Positions 52,982 through 61,600 of a stretch of 64,000 nucleotides of DNA are shown here, in pieces. The stretch's first letter is position 1; every line of letters starts with the position of its first letter. The stretch spans positions 2,170,001 through 2,234,000 of the forward strand of contig NZ_CP022823.1 of NCBI RefSeq assembly GCF_002269255.1. Direction: 5' to 3'. Position numbers and translations under genes: made by a program. Source of the DNA: Klebsiella quasivariicola (GTDB lineage Bacteria > Pseudomonadota > Gammaproteobacteria > Enterobacterales > Enterobacteriaceae). Under the pieces are notes generated by a model. The model did no database searches, was not told where the DNA came from, and saw nothing but the letters and a program-made list of their open reading frames with translations.

Positions 52982-53872
52982 ATGAGAAAATTAATCGTAG
53001 TTGCTTCCGTTGCTGCCGGTTTACTGACCGGGTGCGATCAGGGAAATACCACCGGGAGTGAAAAAGCAGCTAAAGCACTTGTGGATAAATCGGTCTCTAA
53101 TATGGTCCCCGTTCAGGGTGGTGAGTTTTTAATGGGTGATTTTGGTCCATTAGTTGGTCAAAAATTACCTTTCAGCATACAACAGGATGATAAAACTTTA
53201 CATAAGGTTATTTTAAGTGATTTTTCGATATCAAAATATAAAGTCACTAACGATGATTTTAATGTTTATTTGAAAGTAAAAGATAAAAAAAATCCACCTG
53301 TGGATATACTGGCAAAACGTCATCCTTCTCTGCTAAAGGGGGATTATCCTGCAGGTGTTATCTGGCAACAGGCAAAAGATTATTGTCAGTGGTTAGGTAA
53401 AAAATCCGGTAAAAAAATTGATTTGCCGACAGAGGCGCAATGGGAGTTTGCAGCAAGGTCCAGAGGTCAGTATCTTCCGTTTGCTACTAACAATGGTGAG
53501 TTTTCACCAGGAAAAAATGTCCCAAGCCAGGATGAACTGAATAAATACACTGACGGGATGGGGCTTCCCATTTATCCAGTAGGTAAATACCCATCAAATC
53601 CCTTAGGGCTGTATGATATGGGATTGAGTGGTTCAGAATGGACCAATGACTGGTATGCAGCAGATTATTACTCCAACTCTCCGGTAAAGAATCCTCAGGG
53701 ACCAGAGCAAGGGACCGAGAAAGTGTTGCGTGGGAATGTTGGCGGCGACAGACAGTACGCATTGACTATGTTTAGACAATCTGCTTCACCACTCCCAGAA
53801 GAAGTTGATGGTGACTATGAAAAATATGGTGTTGGTCCGCAGTATGTATTTCGTTGTGTCGTTAATAAATAA
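52982..53872 (+). CDS. SUMF1-fold inner-membrane lipoprotein, copy 1 (candidate immunity protein)
   Basis: A 296-residue lipoprotein. Signal with lipobox LLTGC, mature end CDQ; Asp after the Cys is the inner-membrane retention signal in enterobacteria. The SUMF1/FGE-type domain follows (MVPVQGGEFLMGDFGPLVG, DYCQWLGKKSGKKIDLPTEAQWEFAARSRGQ, GLYDMGLSGSEWTNDWY, ending QYVFRCVVNK). The formylglycine-enzyme Cys pair is not evident, so catalysis is unlikely. It starts 21 bases after the cargo gene and is one of three tandem paralogues. Protection against the cargo protein at the periplasmic face is inference. Confidence 0.8.
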   Translation: MRKLIVVASVAAGLLTGCDQGNTTGSEKAAKALVDKSVSNMVPVQGGEFLMGDFGPLVGQKLPFSIQQDDKTLHKVILSDFSISKYKVTNDDFNVYLKVKDKKNPPVDILAKRHPSLLKGDYPAGVIWQQAKDYCQWLGKKSGKKIDLPTEAQWEFAARSRGQYLPFATNNGEFSPGKNVPSQDELNKYTDGMGLPIYPVGKYPSNPLGLYDMGLSGSEWTNDWYAADYYSNSPVKNPQGPEQGTEKVLRGNVGGDRQYALTMFRQSASPLPEEVDGDYEKYGVGPQYVFRCVVNK

Positions 53873-54047
53873 TGTGTGATGCCATCTCTTATTTTAACCG
53901 AGTCAGAATGCTCAACGAATATTCGGCTGAACCGGATAGGATATTTAATCTATCCCGGATTTCCTGATGTCAGAATATCTTGCCATGATTGATGAGCTGC
54001 ACCCGACGGGGACAATGACTGCCTGATGCAAAGGCTTAGGTGATAAG
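53873..54047 (+). repeat. Spacer with cargo-gene tail remnant, copy 2
   Basis: Bases 53955-54026 read PDFLMSEYLAMIDELHPTG-TMTA then stop, matching the last 23 residues of the cargo protein with DEL replacing DDQ. Recognisable DNA similarity extends slightly upstream but the reading frame does not. It ends 21 bases before lipoprotein copy 2, as in copy 1. Confidence 0.85.
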
Positions 54048-54941
54048 ATGAGAAAATTAATCGTAGTTGCTTCTGTTGCCGCCAGTTTACTGCTCGGGTG
54101 CGACCAGAAGAGTACTGACAAGCGTGAAACCTTGTCTGAAGCGCTTGTTGCTAAGTCGCTCTCTAACATGGTTCCCGTTCAGGGCGGCGAGTTTTTAATG
54201 GGGGATTTTGGCCCATTAGTCGGTGAAAAACTGCCTTTCAGCATAAACCAGGATGACAAGGTATTACATAAGGTTGTATTAAGCGATTTTTCAATATCAA
54301 AATACAAAGTCACCAATGATGATTATAATAAATATCTGCAGATAACAGGAGTAAAAAAACCACCCATTAATATTCTGCTAAAAGATTACCCATCATTGCA
54401 AAAAAGTGATTATTCTGTTGGCATCACCTGGCAACAGGCAAAAGACTATTGTCAGTGGTTAGGTAAGGAGTCTGGTAAAAAATTTGATTTACCAACAGAG
54501 GCGCAATGGGAATATGCAGCAAGATCCAGAGGGCAATACATTCCGTTTGCAACGAATAATGGTGAGTTCCTGCCCGGTAAAAACATCCCCAGCCAGGATG
54601 AGCTGAGTGAATATACTGATGGAGCAGGTATTCCTATTTATCCAGTGGGGAAATATCCCCCAAACCCCCTGGGTCTGTATGATATGGGACTTAGTGGCTC
54701 AGAATGGACCAATGACTGGTATGCGTCAGATTATTACTCTCATTCTCCGGTAAACGATCCTCAGGGACCCGTAAAGGGGACCGAAAAAGTCCTCCGCGGG
54801 AATGTTGGCGGTGACAGACAATACGCTTTAACCGTGTTCAGACAATCAGATTTGCCAGTTCCAAAGATCAATAAAGACGATGATTATGAAAAATATGGTG
54901 TTGGTCCGCAGTATGTTTTCCGTTGCGTCATCAATAAATAA
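54048..54941 (+). CDS. SUMF1-fold inner-membrane lipoprotein, copy 2
   Basis: A 297-residue paralogue of the preceding lipoprotein, with lipobox LLLGC and CDQ mature end. Residues 1-88 are nearly identical to copy 3, residues about 89-127 differ strongly (TNDDYNKYLQITGVKKPPIN here), and most of the rest is again nearly identical. This pattern marks one exposed variable segment in a conserved scaffold. It is preceded by a cargo-tail remnant, so it may be immunity for an effector allele no longer present. Confidence 0.8.
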   Translation: MRKLIVVASVAASLLLGCDQKSTDKRETLSEALVAKSLSNMVPVQGGEFLMGDFGPLVGEKLPFSINQDDKVLHKVVLSDFSISKYKVTNDDYNKYLQITGVKKPPINILLKDYPSLQKSDYSVGITWQQAKDYCQWLGKESGKKFDLPTEAQWEYAARSRGQYIPFATNNGEFLPGKNIPSQDELSEYTDGAGIPIYPVGKYPPNPLGLYDMGLSGSEWTNDWYASDYYSHSPVNDPQGPVKGTEKVLRGNVGGDRQYALTVFRQSDLPVPKINKDDDYEKYGVGPQYVFRCVINK

Positions 54942-55124
54942 TGTCGTTTGGTGGTGACATATATCATTTTAACCGGAGCAACAACGTTGAATGAATGTTC
55001 CAATAAACCGGAGAGACTATTTAAACCTGTCCCTGATAGCCTGATGTCAGAATATCTTGCCATGATCGACGACCAGCACCCGACGGGGACAATGACTGCC
55101 TGATGCAAAGGCTTAGGTGATAAG
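54942..55124 (+). repeat. Spacer with cargo-gene tail remnant, copy 3
   Basis: Bases 55008-55103 read PERLFKPVPDSLMSEYLAMI and on to the same DDQHPTGTMTA end and stop: 31 codons aligned to the cargo C-terminus. The first ten residues are diverged and the rest identical. It indicates a different effector allele once occupied this position. Confidence 0.85.
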
Positions 55125-56018
55125 ATGAGAAAATTAATCGTAGTTGCTTCTGTTGCCGCCAGTTTACTGCTCGGGTGCGACCAGAAGAGTATTGGCAAGC
55201 GTGAAACCTTGTCTGAAGCGCTTGTTGCTAAGTCGCTTTCTAACATGGTTCCCGTTAAGGGCGGCGAGTTCTTAATGGGGGATTTTGGCCCATTAGTCGG
55301 TGAAAAACTGCCTTTCAGCATAAACCAGGATGATAAGGTATTACATAAGGTTGTGTTAAGTGATTTTTTACTATCAAAATATAAGGTTAGCAATAAGAAT
55401 TATAGAGAGTATTCAAAACTTACTAATAAAAGAGCACTGCCGGTAGGTCCATTTATGAAAAATTATCCATCTTTATTATCCGATGATTATTCAGCAAATG
55501 TGACCTGGCAACAGGCAAAAGACTATTGTCAGTGGTTAGGTAAGGAGTCCGGTAAAAAAATTGATTTGCCGACAGAGGCGCAATGGGAGTATGCAGCAAG
55601 ATCCAGAGGGCAGTATCTTCCGTTTGCTACCAACAATGGTGAGCTTTTACCCGGGGAAAATTTCCCGAACCAGGACGAACTGGATAGTTATACTGATAGT
55701 ATTGGGCTTCCTTTTTATCCATTAGGGAAGTTCCCGCCAAACCCCTTAGGTCTGTATGATATGGGACTCAGTGGCTCTGAATGGACCAATGACTGGTATG
55801 CAGCAGATTATTACTCTCATTCTCCGGTAAACGATCCTCAGGGCCCTGCGCAGGGTACTAAAAAAGTCCTGCGCGGGAATGTTGGCGGCGACAGACAGTA
55901 CGCTTTAACCATGTTCAGACAATCAGATCTGCCGGTGCCAAAGATTAGTAAAGACGATGACTATGAAAAATATGGTGTTGGTCCGCAGTATGTATTTCGT
56001 TGTGCCGTTAATAAATAA
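55125..56018 (+). CDS. SUMF1-fold inner-membrane lipoprotein, copy 3
   Basis: A 297-residue third paralogue with LLLGC lipobox and CDQ. Its first 80-odd residues follow copy 2 almost exactly. The variable segment differs (SNKNYREYSKLTNKRALPVG), and the C-terminal half again matches. The gene is preceded by its own cargo-tail remnant. After its stop the DNA resembles the spacer after copy 1 for about 30 bases, then diverges into the broken PAAR region. Confidence 0.8.
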   Translation: MRKLIVVASVAASLLLGCDQKSIGKRETLSEALVAKSLSNMVPVKGGEFLMGDFGPLVGEKLPFSINQDDKVLHKVVLSDFLLSKYKVSNKNYREYSKLTNKRALPVGPFMKNYPSLLSDDYSANVTWQQAKDYCQWLGKESGKKIDLPTEAQWEYAARSRGQYLPFATNNGELLPGENFPNQDELDSYTDSIGLPFYPLGKFPPNPLGLYDMGLSGSEWTNDWYAADYYSHSPVNDPQGPAQGTKKVLRGNVGGDRQYALTMFRQSDLPVPKISKDDDYEKYGVGPQYVFRCAVNK

Positions 56019-56080
56019 TGTGTGATGCTATATCTTATTTTAAAAAATCGGTGGCGTTCAACATATAAGGTTTTTTTCTA

Positions 56081-56164
56081 ATGGATGGTAAAATCATGTA
56101 CAGTAGTGAAATTATTTCATCGTCATCAACGATGATTGTCAACGGAAAAGGTGGTGCTCATTAA
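56081..56164 (+). pseudogene. Truncated PAAR gene fragment
   Basis: A 27-codon frame whose SEIISSSSTMIVNGK segment matches AVISASSTMIVNGK of the intact PAAR protein encoded at 57239. It then leaves the PAAR sequence and stops. The metal-binding tip region is missing. It directly precedes, in another frame, the first module described next, so it looks like the remains of a PAAR fusion or of an earlier PAAR gene. Confidence 0.7.
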
Positions 56165-56673
56165 AAATCTGAAAGAAGAAATGTTAAGGTTTGAAGATGA
56201 AGCCAAAACTGACTGGCTGTTTCCTAATCCTATGCCGTTTGGTCTGGAACGAGTTATGATTCACCAGTGGGTGCGGGCTTATCTAGGATTTCCGATGGTT
56301 TACGTTGAAGCAAAAATTGTTATGACTGCTTATAGGGGGGAAGAGATATATACCTTACCTATACCTCATCAAAATAGTTCTGTCGGATTTGCCTATAACA
56401 ATGATTTATTTTCAGAAACCGTGACTTTTTATCCACTGGAGCGAGAAAAGGAGATTCATATTGCGCTTGATAAAAAGCGACTTGGTGGCAAATGAATATT
56501 GATATCGAACACTTGTGAAGCAATTAGGTAAACCTTATCAGGATATTTATGAACAAGGTTTAATTCCCTACAAAACAAAACCAACGATTACTGTTAGTGA
56601 TGATATTTTCAGGCTGGATATGAGGCGAGAAAGAATATTTTCATCTTTTATAAATAACCAGAAAAAATCTTGA
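56136..56673 (+). pseudogene. Frameshifted module, copy 1 (unknown family)
   Basis: The first part (to TGA 56493) reads IKNLKEEMLRFEDEAKTDWL through FPNPMPFGLERVMIHQWVRA and on to ALDKKRLGGK. The protein appears to continue in the +1 frame past a further TGA (56500-56502) as YRTLVKQLGKPYQDIYEQGL and on to FINNQKKS, ending 56671-56673. One frameshift plus one nonsense change best explain it. No ATG start suits it; the only in-frame start is TTG 56136 inside the PAAR remnant. Family not recognised. AT-rich. Confidence 0.65.
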
Positions 56674-56985
56674 GGAAGTGACTTTGCGGTTAGAAGATGA
56701 AAATAAAACGGCTTGGTTATTTCCTAATCCGCTGCCTTTTAGTCTTGAACCAGTAATGACGCAGCGATGGATGCGCGAACGCTTTGGATTTCCCATAGGT
56801 TATGGCGAACGCAAAATGATAGGGAGCAATAGTCGTCATATTAGCGAGGTATACCCACTGTTGCCACCTAATCAGAAAATGTCTGTTTTATTTGCTTATA
56901 ATTCTGATTATTTTGTTGTTAGTGTGTTTTTTATTGTATAGAGCATGCAATAGAAATTAAGGCGACTTTCACGAGTATAAGGTCG
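56660..56985 (+). pseudogene. Frameshifted module, copy 2
   Basis: A second copy of the same module: KNLEEVTLRLEDENKTAWLF, PNPLPFSLEPVMTQRWMRER, then SVLFAYNSDYFVVSVFF. It reaches a stop at 56939-56941, whereas the other frame continues with a stretch (EHAIEIKAT) matching copy 1. A slip at the run of T residues near 56930 is likely. GTG 56678 after GAGGA could start a shortened 87-residue product. Its 5' end overlaps the 3' end of copy 1. Confidence 0.65.
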
Positions 56986-57238
56986 TCTGGCAATTGGCGT
57001 TCGAAGTGAAAAATTATTAATGTAGGGGATATCACCTGGGGGAAGAAGTATGTATTAAGTAAAGAGAGGTGTGCAGATATTCCAGATATTATTTTATGTT
57101 TATTATTCTTCCTTTGACAGGAGTCGCCGTTTTTTGTCTGTTATTAAATGTTATTGCCTCACTCTTTAGGTTGAAATAGATGCGATTGAGTATTCTAATT
57201 AATAATTACTGTATCGCTGATATATAAAAGGAAATTCA
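56986..57238. other. AT-rich spacer before the PAAR gene
   Basis: About 250 bases. It holds one possible small frame, 57096-57179, encoding a 27-residue hydrophobic peptide (ILPLTGVAVFCLLLNVIASLF) that could span a membrane, without a strong ribosome-binding site. AAGGAA before 57239 belongs to the PAAR gene. Confidence 0.4.
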
Positions 57239-57505
57239 ATGTCCAAAGGTTTTGTATTACTCGGCGATAAAACCACGCACGGCGGTGCTGTTATTTCCGC
57301 ATCTTCCACCATGATTGTAAATGGAAAGCCCGTAGCGCTGGTGGGGGATAAAGTCAGCTGCCCGATTCCGGGACATGGCACTAATGCCATTATTGAGGGA
57401 TCGCCGGAATGGTCTTCCGATGGTAAAGCCATCGTGGTCGATGGCTGCAAATGTCAGTGCGGTTGCCAGGTGATTTCCGGCGCGCCGGAATGCGCGATAG
57501 GATAA
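57239..57505 (+). CDS. PAAR-domain spike tip protein
   Basis: An 88-residue PAAR protein that sharpens the VgrG spike. It shows GDKTTHGGAVISASSTMIVNGK, PVALVGDKVSCPIPGH and a Cys-rich end CKCQCGCQVISGAPEC. The repeated PAAR-type turns and His/Cys residues suit metal binding at the tip. No C-terminal toxin is fused, so it is a stand-alone tip. AAGGAA precedes the ATG. It lies three bases before the next gene, showing it is part of the tssM operon. Confidence 0.92.
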   Translation: MSKGFVLLGDKTTHGGAVISASSTMIVNGKPVALVGDKVSCPIPGHGTNAIIEGSPEWSSDGKAIVVDGCKCQCGCQVISGAPECAIG

Positions 57506-57508
57506 AAA

Positions 57509-58666
57509 ATGGGCTGGGTACGAACAAAAGCATTGACCATGGAGCAGCCATCGGCTCCTTCACTGACCCGATGGCTGTTTGCCGGTGTACTGATGGCGAT
57601 TATCGGTGTCCTGCTCTTTATCCTCCATGCCTCCGGCACCGTAAAAATTATCTCAGTGATAAATATCTGGTGGGTATCCCTGATGCCTGCAGGATGCTGG
57701 TTGCTGATTTTTTGCCTGCGTTGCTACCTGTGGGACAGGGATCTGAAAGCGCATCAGTTCTTGCTGAAAGAGGCGGAATACGGACAGCAGAGGTGGGAAG
57801 ACTGGGCCGGGCGCTGGCTGGCCGTTCTGGGCAGTGCAGTGCTGTTGCCGGATCATATTTCTGCGGCGCATTGGGGGAGTGAGCGGCCTCAGCAATACGG
57901 ACTTACCCGCAGGATTAATTACCTTCCGGTAGAAGAGCCCGTGCAGTTGAGTGCGATGCATGCGCTGCTGACCAGTATAGAAGAGCGCGTGCAGTGCCTG
58001 CCGGAAGAGCTACCGCTGTATGTCACCCTGATCACGGATAATCCCTCGCCTGAGCTGACCAGCAGTTTCAGTAATCTCTGGAAAGAACACATTCCTGGTC
58101 GTGCCGTGCCTGATGATATTACCGTTACCGGCTCATTCTCACTGTCGGAAGTGGAGGAGCGCCTGAAGCAGCCTGTACTGACGGTCAATTTACTCCTGGT
58201 CATCCAGCTCAACGGTGGTACAGCATACTCCGACGGGCTGGCCGTGCTGCTGCTGACCAGCGATGATGTGGCGCAAAAATACCATCTGCCGCACTCATCA
58301 CGGCTGTTACGTCCTATGCCCTTAGATATGACGAACTTTGAAGACGATATCACCCTGTTTCTGGAAACCCAGACTGTCGCCTGCCATACGCCCTCCGTTA
58401 TCGGGGACGCAAAAAAATGGACGGAAAGAAGCGCCGCGCTTATCACGCAGGGCGGCAAAATGCATACCCCATGGAAAGCTGAAGATATCGCGCTGCTGGA
58501 AAAATGGTGCGGTATTCCGGGACCCGCAGCGCCCTGGCTCCTGATCGCGCTGGCAGCCGATCTGGTCAGCCTCCGTAAACAGCCCCTGCTGGCGTTATTT
58601 TCCAGCGAACAGGAACATTTTATCAGTACCATCACCCCAGGGAGTGAAGATGAATATACCGGGTAA
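57509..58666 (+). CDS. Type VI-associated inner-membrane protein of unknown function
   Basis: A 385-residue protein. Two hydrophobic segments (about 22-45 and 51-71) are followed by a roughly 310-residue soluble region with no motif I recognise. It is coupled to PAAR (3-base gap) and overlaps tssM by 17 bases. The arrangement (membrane hairpin then large soluble domain) resembles the N-terminal part of TssM, so it may be an accessory to the membrane complex. ATG 57539 is a weaker alternative start. Confidence 0.75.
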   Translation: MGWVRTKALTMEQPSAPSLTRWLFAGVLMAIIGVLLFILHASGTVKIISVINIWWVSLMPAGCWLLIFCLRCYLWDRDLKAHQFLLKEAEYGQQRWEDWAGRWLAVLGSAVLLPDHISAAHWGSERPQQYGLTRRINYLPVEEPVQLSAMHALLTSIEERVQCLPEELPLYVTLITDNPSPELTSSFSNLWKEHIPGRAVPDDITVTGSFSLSEVEERLKQPVLTVNLLLVIQLNGGTAYSDGLAVLLLTSDDVAQKYHLPHSSRLLRPMPLDMTNFEDDITLFLETQTVACHTPSVIGDAKKWTERSAALITQGGKMHTPWKAEDIALLEKWCGIPGPAAPWLLIALAADLVSLRKQPLLALFSSEQEHFISTITPGSEDEYTG

Positions 58667-61600
58667 TGGCCTGGGCCGGTTTGGCCTGGCCGGGCTTACG
58701 TTGGCCGGGATGGCTGCAATATGGTGGGGGATCACCCGCTATGGCGGCATGCTGAATATCAATACGCGGGGCGAGCAGGTACTGGTGTTTGTCCTGGTCT
58801 GTCTGGCGTTGGTATTTGTTTTTTACCTTCCTGCAATGTCCCGCCGTGTGAAGGAGAGTTTATATCGCCGGCAGTCGCAGCAGGCCAGCGTCTTACCCGG
58901 CGAAGAAGGGCGCGTGGCGCTGACACCTCCCCATCATATTACGGTGGGGGAAATTCGCCAGACTCTACGCTATCAGTATGGACGCGCCTGGTCCCGCAAA
59001 GTCCGTATTCTGCTGATAATTGGCTCAGTCAGAGACGTAGAACAACTGACCCCAAAGCTCACGCAGGAACTCTGGCAGGAAGATCAGGGTACATTATTGC
59101 TGTGGGGTGGAGACCCTGGGGCAGCGGTAGATAACGCCTGGTTCACAGCGCTGCGTAAACTGCGTTATCGCCCGGCTGATGGTATGGTGTGGGTAACATC
59201 GGGCTTTGACGGCGTTTTGACAACGATGAACAGAACGAAGCCCAGGCTCACGCCAGATGAAATGGACAGTGTGTCTCACTCTCTAAAGCTACGCTACGAA
59301 GCTCTTGGCTGGAAACTACCCCTATACGTCTGGTCGCTGTATGAGGGGGGCAACGAAAAAAATGGACGTATCACTCAGCCTGTAGGCTGCCTGTTACCTG
59401 CAGGTTGTACGCCGCAAATAGTTGCCGAACAGTTCACTGCCCTGGCGTCGTTACTGATAGAGCAGGGCATCCAGCAGATATGCGGTCAGCCACAGCACAA
59501 TTTTTTACTCGCGCTGGCCGATCAGTTGACCCGTAAACCGGAAACGGTGACGGAGCCGTTATCGGTATTGCTTAATCCTTACCGCCCGCAGCCGCTGGCC
59601 GGAGTGGTGTTCAGCGCGCCGTCGGCGGAGGCCGGCCGCAGTATCAGCCATCACTGGGGCCGGGATAACCGCTGGGATATTCTGCCGGACAGGATGACGG
59701 AATTACCCGCAGGTCTACGTCCGCGCAAACAGGGAGTCAACTGGATGCGTGGGATGAGCGTGGCCGCCGCCGCCCTGATGTTACTCTGGGCCGCCTCAAT
59801 GACAGTCTCTTTTATCGCCAACCGCCACCTGGTGGCGATCGCACAGGAGCAGGTGCAGCAGGCCTCGGCGGGAAAACAGCCGCTGGCCGTACGCCTGCAT
59901 GCGCTCTCCGCGTTACAGAAAACGCTTTCTCAACTGGAATACCGCTCGCAGCACGGAGCGCCGTGGTACCTCCGCGCTGGCCTCAGTCAGAACGATGACC
60001 TGCTGGCGGCGCTGTTCCCGCGCTACGGAGAGAGGGCGCAGCCGCTGCTGCGCGATGCGGCGGCGCATCATCTGGAAGAGCAGCTCACCGCCTTCGTGCA
60101 CCTGCCGCCGGACAGCCCACTGCGTGAGAAGATGACGAAGACCGCTTACGGACAACTGAAACAATATCTGATGTTGACCCGCCCGGAAAAAATGGACGCC
60201 GCGTGGTTCGCCACCACGCTAATGCAGGACTGGTCGCAGCGCTCAGGCATCGCCGACGCCGTCTGGCAGGGCAGCGGCCCTTCGCTGCTGGCATTTTATG
60301 CCGCCAGTCTGGTGTCGCATCCGCAGTGGCGTCTGCCTGTCGATGATGGTCTGGTCAGCCAGGTGCGCACACGGTTAATTCGACAGATGGGCCAGCGCAA
60401 CAGTGAGTCCACGCTTTACCAGAAGATGCTCGCGCAGGTGGCGAATCAGTATGCCGATATGCGCCTGGCGGATATGACTGCCGACACCGATGCTTCGCGT
60501 CTGTTCAGCACTGATGAGGTGGTGCCGGGCATGTTTACCCGTCAGGCCTGGGAGCAGGCCGTGCAGCCGGCCATTGAGAAAGTGGTCGCGGAACGCCGCG
60601 ATGAAATGGACTGGGTGTTGAGCGATACGAAGCAGACTGCCGCGCAGTCGACGTCGCCGGAAGCTCTGCGAGCCAGGCTGGCGGAGCGTTATTTCGCTGA
60701 TTTCAGCGGCTCCTGGCTGGATTTCCTCAACAGTCTGCGCTGGCAGCGCGCGGCGACCCTCTCCGATGCTATCGACCAGCTGACCCTGATGGCCGATGTG
60801 CGCCAGTCGCCGCTGGTGGCGCTGATGAACACCCTGAGCGTGCAGGGGCGAACCGGCCAGACCGGGGAAGCCATCGCCGATTCGCTGGTCAAATCGGCCA
60901 GGCAGCTGTTCAACCGTGACAACCCACCCGTCATCGATCAGCAGTCCGGCTCGCGCGGTCCTCTGGATGCCACCTTCGGGCCCGTACTGGCGCTGCTGGA
61001 CAATCGCGACGGCGGGACACCCACCAGCCGTCTTAGCCTGCAGACCTTCCTGACCCGCGTCACCCAGGTGCGTCTGCGCCTGCAGCAGGTCACCAACGCC
61101 ACCGATCCGCAGGCGATGACGCGCCTGCTTGCGCAGACGGTATTCCAGGGCAAGGCCGTGGATTTAACCGAAACGCGCGACTACGGCAGCCTGGTGGCGG
61201 CGGGGCTGGGCCAGGAGTGGAGTGGATTTGGGCAAACGCTGTTTGTTCGCCCGATGGAACAGGCCTGGCAGCAGGTGCTGACCCCGGCGGCGGAAAGTCT
61301 CAACGCCCAGTGGCGCAGCGCGGTGGTGGAGGACTGGAATAGCGCTTTTGGCGGTCGCTACCCCTTTAAAAATACCAGCAGTGAAGTCTCTCTGCCGCTG
61401 CTGGCAAAATACCTCGACAGCGAGACCGGGCGCATCGCCCGCTTTCTGCAGACCCGGCTGAACGGCGTGCTGCATAAAGAGGGGAGCCGCTGGATGGCGG
61501 ACAGTATCAATGCTCAGGGGCTGACGTTTAACCCGGCCTTTCTGCAGGCGATGAATACCCTGAGCCATCTCTCCGACGTCGCGTTCGCCAACGGCGAAGC

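Noticed and set aside
52982..56018. Repeats read as a transposon or CRISPR-like array
   Set aside because: The unit is about 1.07 kb, contains full genes, and has no terminal inverted repeats, transposase or short regular spacers; gene duplication explains it.
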